A stretch of 64,000 nt of DNA from Symbiodinium natans. Taxonomy: Eukaryota; Sar; Dinophyceae; Suessiales; Symbiodiniaceae. The stretch covers positions 552,523 through 616,522 of the forward strand of contig CAJNDS010002224.1 in NCBI GenBank assembly GCA_905221605.1, given 5' to 3'. The notes under the pieces are model-generated. The model did not search any database and was not told where the DNA came from. It was given only the letters and a program-made list of their open reading frames with translations. The translations under genes and the position numbers were made by a program. Shown here in pieces: positions 43,336 through 53,880 of this stretch (the stretch's first letter is position 1; every line of letters begins with the position of its first letter).

Positions 43336-43799
43336 CTGATTGGGGTTCAGGGTTTAGGGTTTCGGGTTTAGGGCTCGGAGGACAGCTTGCTGAGGGAGGA
43401 CCTGAGATACCAAAGTCTCTCAAAAGTTCCATCCGTTACTTACTTTGGGACTACCCTAAACCCTATAAACCCCTATCAACCCTCTCAGCCCTATAAACCC
43501 TAAACCTTCAATCCTGTAAGGTCTAAACAGAACTCTAAACCCTAAACCATGTAAGCCCTTACTAAACCCTCAACCCTCATCCCGCATGTGGGCTTAGGGT
43601 GCTCAACAACCGCCTTCAAACACCTGTATACTCCCCTTAGAACCTCAAGAAAAAATATGTTTAATATCCTCTTAGTTTTTATATGAACAAAAAATGATTC
43701 TCAAGGGGGATACAGACCAAGCTTGAGATGTGTTTTCTTCCAATGGAAGGGACGAAGGGACTCTCCGAAACGCAGTGAGTTTAGGCTGGGGGATGTAGC

Positions 43800-44560
43800 A
43801 TACAGAGGGTGGTTGCAGACGGCACCTTACTCTATGCCTCACTGCCAGGCTATCAGTCGGTTAGAGTTTCACGTTTAGGGTTCCAAGGTACTTTCTTGCA
43901 ATATTCCACTGAACATGACATTGCTCACCCACCGCAAACTCAGGGCTTAGGCCGCCTCCCTACAGTGGGAGGGCGGTACGCAAACACCTCGAACTCGATG
44001 AGGCGAGCCGACCCAGGTCGTTCGCCCGCCTCCCAGACCCCCCTCCTGGAGGCTGATATCTGCTTGCAAGCAACCCAACCCTTAAAGCACTTGAAGACAC
44101 GAGAACCAGAAAAATCATGGGGCCATTTCATTTCTGCCATGAAAACCCGTGCATAGCTACTACTGGAAGCGGCCACTTTTTCCCGAATCCTGGGTGCACC
44201 TACCCCTCCCGGCCCCCGGCCACCCAAATCCTCCACCCCTGGAAGAAAAAGGAAGTTGGATGGCAGTGCTACGGTGTGGGGTGGGAAAACGTGTTAGATG
44301 GCCCTCGCCCTGAACCCGAAACTGCAATTCAATCTGGGTCTGGGGTCTGTCTGTGTCCGCAATGTGGGGGAAAGGTCTGCAAACCCTAGATCCCACCTGA
44401 ACCTCCCCAAGACGGACCCCTTTGACCCTTTGACAAGGGTCTCTACAAAGAAGGCACCTTCTTGGGTTTGGGGTTGTGGGTCTGAGTTGTAGGGTTGGGG
44501 GCTACAAGAGAACCTCACTGGGTGGGCAGTATGTGAACCCCAAAACCGCAACATCCCGGG
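43800..44560. other. 760-bp array-free block, unassigned open frames on both strands
   Basis: The plus strand carries a 115-codon frame ending at 44156 and then a frame with CLCPQCGGKVCKP near 44370. The minus strand reads FMAEMKWPHDFSGSRVFKCF and SARLIEFEVFAYRPP. Neither strand shows clear family similarity. Confidence 0.4.
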
Positions 44561-44598
44561 CTCCCGGCACTTTGACTAAGAGCTCTCCACCGTCGTAC

Positions 44599-44659
44599 CT
44601 GGGCCCAGATGCATCGTCACAAGTCCCCACACAAATTGAGTAGTGGCTAGCGCGTTGAG
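44599..44659 (-). CDS. Unidentified minus-strand exon
   Basis: Acceptor GCTCCCAAG|CTC, donor GGCCCAG|GTACGA. It encodes LNALATTQFVWGLVTMHLGP, hydrophobic in its second half. Confidence 0.5.
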
Positions 44660-45165
44660 CTTGGGAGCGCCCGAAACCCTACCCCCTAAACCATAGACCC
44701 TGAACCTCTGAGTATAGCAGTTACTGAGACCTCATAGGAACGGTCCACCACACTATGGGGCGCATCTATTTAAGAAGGCACCACGAACCCCCAACATGCT
44801 CAGGGCTCTTCGCCCTCAAAGAATTCTATGGGAGTACCCTCATCCTAAAGACCCTCACTGCTATACTCACCTTACAACCGTTAAAACCCAAGTGTTGAAG
44901 GTTCGTTTGGGCTTAACGAAAATGAAAGACACTCATGCTTCCTCAAAAAACTATAGATTGAGCCCTCACTTGAAAATACCCTCTATTTAGCAACCCAAAA
45001 TCTTCACGCTGTCATGATCCATACGCCCTCACCCCATCATAGAGGGAGGGCCAGAGACTTAGCTGCTGAGTTCATAAGCCCCCCCCCAAAAAAAAACAAA
45101 AAAGTGTAGACTTTTGGTTTTGTAGAGATTCTAGTGTCCCAAAACTAAGGAGAAGATGCTGTCAG

Positions 45166-45225
45166 TTAAATAACGCAGTTGAGGCGGCGCATGATCATCA
45201 TGATGATGCCGGTCGCGTAGGCAGG
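45166..45225 (-). CDS. Candidate C-terminal exon of a membrane protein
   Basis: The minus strand reads PAYATGIIMMIMRRLNCVI then TAA. The Ile/Met-rich run suggests a membrane segment. The acceptor was not fixed. Confidence 0.35.
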   Translation of the reverse strand, partial: PAYATGIIMMIMRRLNCVI

Positions 45226-45901
45226 GGGTGTCAAACTACAGCAGCATCAATAATTGCCAACTTTGTCCCCTGACAATCCCGAGAAGGCTTAGACCCGTTC
45301 CTTTTGATTGGGTACCCAAATTCCCTAGTACAGATCCTGACATACCCCAGATGGGTATGTAGTGCATATGCATAGGCCTCTGGGTAGTTTATTATTATCA
45401 TTATTATTAATTATTTTCATTTTATTTATTTATCTTTAATGTTTCCATTTTTTTTTTTTGGGGGGGGGGGGGCTTTGTTTGCCAGGATACTTGTCCAGCG
45501 CGCTGAAGGCGTACCCTGGCCATGGACATTGGCTTGAGGGGCCTTGTGGATCTCACCTTATGAACCCTCAACCCTCAACCCTACCCACCCTAAACCCTAA
45601 AATCCCAGGGACTCTAAGAAACAAAGGTACACTCTTTTTTTTGCGGAGGCAGATGCCAAGATAGGTTTCTAAGCTTTTGGGTTGGGATGCAGCCCCCTTG
45701 TACTAACTAACAGCCCGTTGTGGTCTGCTGCATACACTTTGGGGGGGAGTTGTCGTTTAAGTTTTCGGGTTGGGATGTTGCACCCTTATACTAATGTCCT
45801 GAATAGGGATGATAGCACCCCGTGTTATAATCCCTACTAAGGACGGTTAGTCTCAGGGGGAACATCCCAAGTTTCGGGTGTAGGGCTTGTCAAAAACCAA
45901 G

Positions 45902-45991
45902 GCTTCATGGAACAGGACGCTGCCACTCATTGGCGCAGGCCATCCCCCCAAAAAAAACCGAGGTTGCGCCCTGCAGCAGTGGAATTGTGGG
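45902..45991 (+). CDS. Plus-strand exon pair, exon A
   Basis: Acceptor AACCAAG|GC, donor TTGTGGG|GTTTTGG. It encodes FMEQDAATHWRRPSPQKKPR then LRPAAVELW, and joins exon B in phase through a short telomere-like intron (45992-46078). Confidence 0.5.
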
Positions 45992-46078
45992 GTTTTGGGT
46001 TTAGCGGGCTTATAGGGGATTGGGGTTTGAGGAGGGTTGAGGGTTTAGGGTTTAGGGTTCAAAGCACCATTAGCTTAG

Positions 46079-46212
46079 GAAAAAGACGTCCTGAAATCAC
46101 ACTGAGCACTAGAGCGAGTGGCCAGGCCTATGGATATGAAGGACAGGGCCTCGCAGCTGCGAGAGCTTCCAGGGGCTTGACTACAGAAGTAGCAGAGTTG
46201 GGGGTGCTCAAG
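46079..46212 (+). CDS. Plus-strand exon pair, exon B
   Basis: Acceptor TTAGCTTAG|GA, donor GCTCAAG|GTAGGT. It encodes KRRPEITLSTRASGQAYGYE then GQGLAAARASRGLTTEVAEL and GVLK. The 87-nt intron before it is TTTAGGG-rich. No family recognised. Confidence 0.55.
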
Positions 46213-46215
46213 GTA

Positions 46216-46700
46216 GGTAGGGTTTAGGGTTTAGGGTTTAGGGTTTAGGGTTTAGGGTTTAGGGTTTAGGGTTTAGGGTTTAGGGTTTAGGGTTTAGGGT
46301 TTAGGGTTCAGGGTTCAGGGTTCAGGGTTCAGGGTTTAGGGGGCCCAAGCACCGAATTTCAAGCTGAGACTGCAAACAGTGACGGGAAAGGGAAGGGTAC
46401 GGAGAAGAAAGGAGAAGCTGGGGTTTAGGGTTTAGGGTTTAGGGTTCAGGCTGGGTTCAGGGTTTAGGGAGCTTCACTTGGGTCCGGTGGGAAGTCGAGC
46501 GGCCAAGAGAGAGCGAGAGAGAGCGAGAGAGAGTTGGAATTGGGTTAGGGTTTAGGGTTTAGGGTTTAGGGTTTAGGGTTTAGGGTTTAGGGTTTAGGGT
46601 TTAGGGTTTAGGGTTTAGGGTTTAGGGTTTAGGGTTTAGAGAGAGAGAGAGAGAGAAGGAAGATAGGGAGAAAGAGCGAGAGAGAGAAGGAAGCGCCTGC
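46216..46700 (+). repeat. TTTAGGG arrays embedded in GA-rich microsatellite
   Basis: Arrays at 46216-46335 and 46544-46638. The second interrupts a GAGAGCGAGAGA tract: GA repeats lie directly on both sides (46503-46533 and 46636-46690), as if the array inserted into the microsatellite. Confidence 0.8.
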
Positions 46701-46757
46701 CCTTTTCCGTCAACCTAAACAAAATGGCAGGCAGGCATGAGGGCCCCGCAAAAGGAA

Positions 46758-47147
46758 TCAGAAGTTAGGCGCCGACCTAGACACAACAGTGTCCTTAGCG
46801 CCTAAAGACCCAAACAAAAAGGGGACGAAAAGAGGGGTGCGCTTTTCTGGGGTCCTGACAATGAGGATTCTCGTATTTGGGAGTACGCTCCTGCACAAGT
46901 TTAGGGCACGTCTAGGCATCGAAATTGTATCCTGTTCTTCTAAGCCCCAGAACCAACCAAAACAAAAAAACAAAAAAAAACAGATCCGAAAGCCCCACCT
47001 GAGATTATAGGGTCCATAAAAGGAAGGGGCTTCATGGGTGGTAGGTACGTCAGGAAGCTTCGGGAAGCTGAGGGAGCCTTCGGGAGTCGTAAGTGCTAGG
47101 GATGTTTGGGGTACATGCCAAAAAAACCCTAACCCTAAACCCTGCAC
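46758..47147 (-). other. 129-codon open frame of doubtful coding value
   Basis: The minus frame includes NTRILIVRTPEKRTPLFVPF but also a Phe/Trp-rich run made by an A-rich tract (46970-46985). The plus strand is open as well. No domain recognised. Confidence 0.25.
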
Positions 47148-47196
47148 TCTAAACCCTAAACCCTAAACCCTAAACCCGAAACCCTAAACCCTAAAC

Positions 47197-47273
47197 CCTG
47201 CTTGAACGCCCCTTCCCTTAAGGAACATAGAGTTCTGCTCCGAGGCCCGGACGATGGACGAGTACAGGTCGAC
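47197..47273 (-). CDS. Unidentified minus-strand exon
   Basis: Acceptor GAAACAG|GTC, donor GCAGG|GTTTAGGG from a telomere-like array. It encodes VDLYSSIVRASEQNSMFLKG then RGVQA. Confidence 0.55.
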
Positions 47274-48046
47274 CTGTTTCACGGTTCAGGGTTCAGGGAT
47301 GTTCGATCTTGGGGGTTCAGGGTTAGGGTTTAGGGTTTAGGGTTTAGGGTTTAGGGTTTAGGGTTTAGGGTTTAGGGTTTAGGGAATAGGGCTTCGGGTT
47401 TCGGGTTTCGGGTTTCGGGTTACGGGTTTAGGGCTTAGGGTTGGGAATGTCACCCTTATACTTACAGTCTTAACAGGATCCCCATTAGGGACTGTGAGTA
47501 TAACCCAAGTTCAGGGTGCTTTTGAACCCAAAACCGGCAGCCAAGAGGCAGAACTGGGTGGGCCTTTAAACTCTTTGAAAAATGGTTTCATATAGGGGCG
47601 CCCAAGGCACAACCCTGAACCCTAAATCCTGAACCTTAAACCCTAAACCCTGAACCTTAAACCCTAAACCCTAGACCCTGAACCCTAAACCCTAAACACT
47701 AAGCCCTAAACTGCACATGCGAAAATCCCAGTGGGCTGCTGCAGAGTGTGGGGGGGAATCCACCGTAGCTAGTGTCATTCATAAGTACCACCCCCTCCCC
47801 TCCTCTAGCAAAAAAAACACAAGTAGGGTTTTGGACTCTGGGAGGATGCCCTAAAATAATAGCAATGCTGTTTAGGGTTTAGGGTTTAGGGTTTAGGGTT
47901 TAGGGTTTAGGGTTTAGGGTTTAGGGTTTAGGGTAGGGTTTAGGGTTACCCCCCCCCCCCCCCACAACAATACACCCCCCCCCCCCCCCCTCCCCCCTCA
48001 AAAACAAGAAACTGCAAAAGACGAATGGCCCGAAATTTAGAGCAAC

Positions 48047-48123
48047 CTTCGCTTCCCGCCTTGTCGGCAAAGGACAGGGATGAGAAAACCACCGCCTCGG
48101 TTGGGGAGGCTCGGACAAGGAGT
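48047..48123 (-). CDS. Possible kinesin motor-domain exon (switch II region)
   Basis: Acceptor CCTTAG|A, donor AGCGAAG|GTTGCT. It encodes LLVRASPTEAVVFSSLSFAD then KAGSE. Kinesins carry (S)xL(x)xVDLAGSE at switch II; here D, A, G, S and E match and L is replaced by K. The frame beyond the donor (GCSKFRAI) also resembles the kinesin continuation. Neighbouring minus exons could belong to it but do not show other kinesin motifs. Confidence 0.4.
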
Positions 48124-48286
48124 CTAAGGTTTTTTTTGTTTTTTTGTTTTTTTTTGTTTGTTTTTTTTTTTTTTTTTGGGGGGGGGGTTAGGGCTTAGGG
48201 TTCGTTTAGGTTTAGGGTTCAGGAGTTTAGGGTTTACGGGTTTAGGGGGTTTAGGGGGGTTTAGGGTGTAAGGGGCTTATCTTTAC

Positions 48287-48385
48287 ACAGTACATCCACA
48301 CTCTGAACAAAATTTCAGGCTTCGTAGCGCAATAGCATGTAGAAAGGGGACATGGTTCGGAAGCGAAGGGATAGGACAAGCCAAC
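48287..48385 (-). CDS. Unidentified minus-strand exon (33 codons)
   Basis: Acceptor TGCCCAAG|GTT, donor GTACTGT|GTAAAG. It encodes VGLSYPFASEPCPLSTCYCA then TKPEILFRVWMYC. A second frame is open too. Confidence 0.4.
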
Positions 48386-48524
48386 CTTGGGCATGCTCAC
48401 TGTGCGGAAACCCTAAACCCGTACCCTAAACCCCGAACCCCAAACCCTAAACTCTAAGGAAGAAACACCGAGACACCCTAGGCTCCAAGAAGCCTAACCC
48501 TTGGCTTTGCTTCGCCCCTTCTAG

Positions 48525-48570
48525 GGTCTCTAGTATGGAAATCTTGCATCGTTTACCGCACTACAACAAG
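48525..48570 (+). CDS. Candidate plus-strand exon with strong acceptor
   Basis: A pyrimidine-rich acceptor (TTCGCCCCTTCTAG|G) and donor CAACAAG|GTTTAGGG bound VSSMEILHRLPHYNK. The island is short and a second frame is open. Confidence 0.4.
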
Positions 48571-49396
48571 GTTTAGGGCTTAGGATTTGGGTGCTACGGT
48601 GTCGGGGTGTTAGGGTTGAGTTGGATCACCTCCTACTTCCAATCCACCCAAGTCCTCGCCCCCATAAGTACCGCGCGTAGGTCTGCACAAACGCGGACAC
48701 TGCGGACCTGGTCCCGAAGGCATCACAAATGCCATGAAAAGGGATTAGGTTTAGGGTTTAGGGTTTAGGGTTTAGGGTTTAGGGTTTAGGGTTTAGGGTT
48801 TAGTGTTTAGGGGGTTCAGGGGGCCCTCTTGCGTAGTACTGCTTATGTACCTTATGACTCCAGTTATAGTTCGGGGGACTCCCTAGAGGCGCTCAACAAA
48901 GGACCTACCCTTTGCCTTAGAGTTTAGGCTTTAGGGCTTAGGGCTTAGGGTTGCGGGATTTTGAGGCTTAAGGTCAACGCGCTATATACGTATTTAGGGC
49001 CCCATTATGAAGATGTGTCGTTCAAAGCCTTGGGTTTGGGGGTTTCGGGTTTGGAGTGCCTACAGCTCGATGGCCACCCTGGTAGGGCATAGGGATGCTT
49101 CAGGTTTTTGGGAGGAGTATCTGTTGTTGAATGTGTAGGGTTAGGGTTTTTGAGTTTAGGGGTCGTCCGGGGGTGTTTTGGGTTTCGGGTCCCTCAAAAC
49201 CCTACAGTAAACTCTAGAATGTTGGAACATGGTTCAAGGATGATTTGAGCTGGGATCCCTTTAGTATACTTGTCAAAATACGAGGATAAGGATTTTCCAA
49301 CTTTTTGGGGTTTACTGTAGTCCCTAAACCCGAAATCCTAAACCCTAAACTCCCTAAACCCTAAACCCTAAACCCTAAACCCTGAACCCCTAAAAC

Positions 49397-49468
49397 TTTG
49401 ACGAGCTGGGAAGCAGGCTCAAGCACTGACTCGGCCAAGGTCGATATGAAGAGGAACCGGTGTTTCAC
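49397..49468 (-). CDS. Unidentified minus-strand exon (24 codons)
   Basis: Acceptor ACAAACAG|GTG after an A-rich tract, donor GTCAAA|GTTTTAGG. It encodes VKHRFLFISTLAESVLEPAS then QLVK. Confidence 0.5.
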
Positions 49469-49521
49469 CTGTTTGTTGTTTTTTTTTGTTTTTGTTTTTT
49501 TTTTTTTTTTTTAATTTTTAG

Positions 49522-49665
49522 CCTATAGACCCTAAACCCTAAACCCTAAACCCTAAACCCTAAACCCTAAACCCTAAACCCTAAACCCTAAACCCTAAAC
49601 CCTAAACCCTAAACCCTAAACCCTAAACCCTAAACCCTAAACCCTAAACCCTAAACCCTAAACCT
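49522..49665 (-). repeat. Long uniform CCCTAAA array
   Basis: About 20 near-perfect copies preceded by a T-rich tract (49481-49520). Uniformity suggests a recent origin or ongoing homogenisation. A similar long array is at 50698-50792. Confidence 0.9.
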
Positions 49666-50135
49666 AAGCGGGGGGGTTGGAGCACAGGCTCATCAAGTGC
49701 GTCTTGGGATCTTGGGGTTCGTTGGTAGGGCTTACAGGCCAGCTTTCGGGTTTCGGGCTGCAAAGTTTAGGGTTTAGGGTTTAGGGTTTAGGTTTAGGGT
49801 TTAGGGTTTAGGGTTTAGGGTTTAGGGTTTAGGATTTGGGGTTTGGGGTGTAGGGTTGAGGGTTTGGGGTTTAGGGTTTAGGGGTTAGGGGGGGTTTTGG
49901 GATGAGCGTCCGGGCTTGTTAGGGCTCTTGTTTACTACTTGTGGTCGGGATTTCGGGTGGTTAGTTGTTTCTTTCGTATAGCAACTGCTCCTGAGCCTTG
50001 CGACCGCTGTCACTCATGAACCTCATATAGACTCCTTAATCATATAACTACAAAGGGACCATGAGGGAACTACGATTAGAACTTATTCCGACCCCTAAAC
50101 CCTAAACCCTAAACGCTAAACCCTGAGTTAGGCAG

Positions 50136-50216
50136 GTGGAGATTGCCGCACTCCTGGGCAAGACGTGGCTGGGCCCCCCACCCCCATCGTCAAAGAGAGC
50201 ATCGACAAGTACGTGA
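50136..50216 (+). CDS. Candidate plus-strand terminal exon
   Basis: Acceptor TTAGGCAG|GTG, then VEIAALLGKTWLGPPPPSSK and RASTST with TGA. A second frame ends PIVKESIDKYVT and TGA; a slip in the C-rich run between them would fuse VEIAALLGK to that tail. Product unknown. Confidence 0.35.
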   Translation: MEIAALLGKTWLGPPPPSSKRASTST

Positions 50217-50399
50217 CCTGAGCATAGGGTTTAGGGTTTAGGGTTTAGCACTAAATCCTGTCCAAAACCCTAAGCGCATCGGTGGCTCACTTCTCCCGCA
50301 GAACTGCCGACACTCTTATGTGTAACTCTCCTCAACCTTACTGAAAAAAAAGCGAACCCCTACGCCAGAAGCCCTAAACCCCTGCACGCTGGCAAGCAG

Positions 50400-50461
50400 A
50401 TTTGGTGTCATTGAAGTCCGGGCGTGTAGACCGGCAAGCGGCAGTAGCCTCAGGCAGGCAG
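50400..50461 (+). CDS. Candidate plus-strand exon
   Basis: Acceptor GGCAAGCAG|AT, donor AGGCAG|GTCTCC. It encodes LVSLKSGRVDRQAAVASGRQ. Confidence 0.4.
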
Positions 50462-50631
50462 GTCTCCAAGTGAAAGGTGAGGATTTGACCCAACAAACCC
50501 AAACAGCAGACCACTAAGACCCCCCAAAAGCACTAAACCCCAAAGCCTCGTCTGGAGACCACGAAAACCCTGAAGCCTAAACCCTAAGCCCTAAACCCTG
50601 AACCCTAAACCCAACCCTCCCAACCCCCCTC

Positions 50632-50699
50632 TCAAGTGGAGTTCTCATCCCAATACACCGTTCGCTGTGGTGCGGTTCCAACGACCAGACAGGAGAACC
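50632..50699 (-). CDS. Candidate terminal exon with telomere-repeat acceptor
   Basis: Acceptor TTTAG|GG is part of the long CCCTAAA array at 50698-50792. It encodes FSCLVVGTAPQRTVYWDENS then T and TGA. Confidence 0.45.
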
Positions 50700-51148
50700 C
50701 TAAACCCTAAACCCTAAACCCTAAACCCTAAACCCTAAACCCTAAACCCTAAACCCTAAACCCTAAACCCTAAACCCTAAACCCTAAACCCTAAGCCGAG
50801 GAGATCTGCCCGAAAAGAACCCGAACTGCCCAAAACTCCCAAACACCAAGGCCTAAACCGCTAAACCCCAAACCGGAAGCCCTGAGCCCAAACCCCAAAT
50901 CCTACATCCTAAACTAGTTCATGGTCGGGCTAGCATTAAAAACTAAACTTGTATTCCTCATCGAGTTTAAGTACCCTTAAACATGTAAAATGTTACCCCA
51001 CTATGACAAAGTAAGCCCTAAACCCAAAATCCTAAGCCTAAAGCCTAAATCCTAAATCCCAAACCCTGAACCCTAAACACCAAACCCCAAACCACAAGCC
51101 CTAAACCCTAAATTCTAAACCCTAAACCCTAAACTCTGAACCCTAAAC

Positions 51149-51236
51149 CCCAACTCCACAGCCCGGTCTGGGTGAAGGGCAGCCCGACCATCAAGACTTG
51201 CCAGCCAGGCCTTAGTTGGGTTCTCAGGGTCATTAC
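51149..51236 (-). CDS. Unidentified minus-strand exon
   Basis: Acceptor GAACCCAACT-side AG at AACCCAG|GT, donor TTGG|GGTTTAGG region (TTG plus two bases before GTTTAGG). It encodes NDPENPTKAWLASLDGRAAL then HPDRAVEL. Well-formed protein-like sequence; no family recognised. Confidence 0.5.
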
Positions 51237-51655
51237 CTGGGTTTAGGGTTCAGGGTTTGGGGTTTAGGGCTAGGGTTTAGGGTTTAGGGTTTAGGGTTTA
51301 GGGTTTAGGGTTTAGGGTTTAGGGTTTAGGGTTTAGGGTTTAGGGTTTAGGGTGTAGGGTTTAGGGTTTGCAACTTCAGGCCTTCAGGGTGTTCTGTAGG
51401 TTTACAGCGACCCTAAACCCTGAACCCTGAACCCTAAACCCTAAACCCTAAACCCTAAACCCTAAATAGTCAGCAGCTGAGGGGTCAGGCTTTGGGAACT
51501 CGGGTTTGTGGCTTGAGTGTTTAACAGGGGAGGGCGGTTTCGCGATTCAGGATTCACATTCGGGACACCCTACTACATAGTATGTAGGGTTTAGGGTTTA
51601 GGGTTTAGGGTTTAGGGTTTAGGGTGTAGGGTTCTAGTAGGACTTTCGTTTTCAG

Positions 51656-51762
51656 GGTAGACTTTCCCACAAGCAGGCCTCTGCAAGGGGTACTTCCCGC
51701 CAACAGCTGCAAAATCGCATCAGGAGGAGCCCTTCTAGCTCAGCGGCAATCTGCGAAACCCC
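51656..51762 (+). CDS. Candidate plus-strand exon
   Basis: Acceptor TTTCGTTTTCAG|GGT with a good pyrimidine tract. It reads GRLSHKQASARGTSRQQLQN then RIRRSPSSSAAICET into the next telomere-like array; the donor is not clear. Confidence 0.4.
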
Positions 51763-52528
51763 AAACCCTAAACCCTAAACCCTACACCCTAAACCCTAAA
51801 CCCAGACCCTGCGACGTTTTTGGGTATAGGGGACGGCTCTTCGTCTTACATACCTGTCCTAGGTCCCCGCCCCCAGTACTCTACTTAGGAAATGCGTTTC
51901 AATTTTAAAGGCAACCCCTTTATATTGACAAAGGGGCAGGATGACAGATCCCGATTAGTCTAAATTGCGTGCCTAAGTCTCTTTGTGTCTTCCGGAGTTG
52001 CTTTTTTGAGCTGAGGAATTTTTAAAGCGAAGCAGAATGAACAACCACGCGTTGCCTGTTGTATAAGCATATGAGATCCGTACATGTTAGGTCAAGCTCC
52101 CGAAACCCAAGCCCTGAAACCCGAGTCCCAACCCTAGACCTCATGTGGCAAGCTTCCCTCTTTTTGGGTACCTCAAAGAATTAGGGTTTAGGGTTTAGGG
52201 TTTAGGGTTTAGGGTTTAGGGTTTAGGGTTTAGGGTTTAGGGTTTAGGGCAAAGATTAGGGCGAAATGGAAAAAAAGGAACCCAAAGAGGTCAGCAGTTT
52301 CTCACTTCCAAGGGTCGCTCGAAGTCCGAGTCAACCCTAAACCCCAACCCAAAACCCCAATCCTCGAAACTTTGGAGCCCCAAACCCTAACTCCCCTAAC
52401 CCTGAACCCTAAACCCTGACTCCCCTAACCCTAAAACCCTAAACCCTAAACCCAAAACCCAAAACCCTGAACCCCAAACCCTAAACCCTAAACCCTAAAC
52501 CCTGAGCCCTAAACCCTAAACCCTAAAC

Positions 52529-52622
52529 CCAACATTTTCGGAGGCCCGAGGGCCGCGCAAGGCATCCTTAGCCTCCTCGCGCAAGATCTTGTAGAATTCG
52601 ACCTCTCTTCGGGCATGTAGCC
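52529..52622 (-). CDS. Exon bounded on both sides by telomere-repeat splice sites
   Basis: Acceptor TTTAG|GGCTAC and donor GTTGG|GTTTAGGG both come from the flanking CCCTAAA arrays. The 30 codons include HARREVEFYKILREEAKDAL then RGPRASENV, a charged helix. The cleanest example of repeats supplying both splice sites. Confidence 0.65.
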
Positions 52623-52794
52623 CTAAACCCTAAACCCTAAACCCTAAACCCTAAACCCTAAACCCTAAACCCTAAACGATAAACTAACTACCCTTAGAGG
52701 ATGGCGGAGCCCTTGACCTTAGGGGTAGTTTCAGGGTTGAGGGTATAGGGTTTAGGGGTTAGGGTTTAGGGTTTAGGAGCCTCTCGGCCCGAGC

Positions 52795-53880
52795 CTACAC
52801 GTGGCGAGGTCGTTGGGGGAGGTAGAACCACCTCCTTTGCAAATCGGGCCATGATTCGACTGCCGCTGATTTCTCTTTACTCGTTAAGGTCCTGCTTATG
52901 CCATTCAGAATCTACCGCATGCTTGGTTCAGCTGCGGCCTTTGGGGTGGTTGGTGCTACAGTTTCAAGGCTTTCTGCGTTCCGCGACGTGGCAGTTGCTA
53001 CGACTTCGAGTACGAGGACGGCTATACTGGCTACATGCGGTGTGTGGAGTGGTTTTGATGCGGGCCAGCCCTATGCTGCCACAGCTGCACCTACAGTTTC
53101 CGAACCATGATTTTGCTGTGGCTTACGCACTTGCGGGCCCCAACCTGGCAGCTGATTCAAGACCATGTCCTTGCAGTGGGTTGGCGCTCTGCTCTTCTCC
53201 AGATGTCAACTGCTACGGCTTTCAAAACAGCAATTGCTCCAGCCTTGGGGCAAGCATGTTCCCTCGGTTGTTGGTGACGCGGCGACGGCTCGGCCTTCAT
53301 GGCGGCATTTTGCTGCCGGTCAGCTACTTGCACTTCCCGAAGGGGCAACTGTCAGGACCTGCAGGGCCGGGACTATGACGCGTGACATTTGCCGGAAGCA
53401 ACCTGCGCATGTCTGCAGCCACGACGGCCTTTACAGCGCACACAACATACCCAATCGAGAATTTGTCGGCCAGATTTCCGAAAAAAAAAACATGAGGTCT
53501 TGATGCCAATGGCTACACTGTCCAGCTTCGTCCTGCCTGGTCCGATGAGCGAGGCTGCGCGATGCGGCTTAGCACTGTAGTGAACGGGCATGCCGATTTT
53601 GAGCGGTGTGACAGGTGTATTTTCTGGTTTTCGCCCAACGCGGCCCAATGTTTGTTGCTGCCGAACACGTGGCAGTACCGTGAGTTAGGGGCCATTTGTG
53701 GCTCCACCCATGTCGAATGTCAGCTAGATGTCCATCGGGGCCTCCCGGCAAACGCCAATAAGGGTGGTTGCGCGATGCGGCCATTGCTTTGTAGAGCCTT
53801 GCTGTTCGCCGCGGATCGGACACAGGAGGCCCGGCGTCGCCGCTTGAGGCTGGCCCGGGTGCTCCTCACAACCCGCTAAA
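52795..53880. other. 1.1-kb array-free block, unassigned
   Basis: GC-balanced unique sequence without telomere-type repeats, the longest such block in the window. The plus strand has a 175-codon open frame (52851-53378) and a 105-codon frame ending in TAA at 53879, and the minus strand has several overlapping frames. None shows a recognisable domain. It could be an unusually large exon, a retrocopy or a mobile-element piece. Confidence 0.5.

Noticed and set aside
48287-48385. HVPF frame as the kinesin HVPYRxSKLT motif
   Set aside because: It lies upstream of the switch-II exon in transcription order, whereas in kinesins it must follow it.
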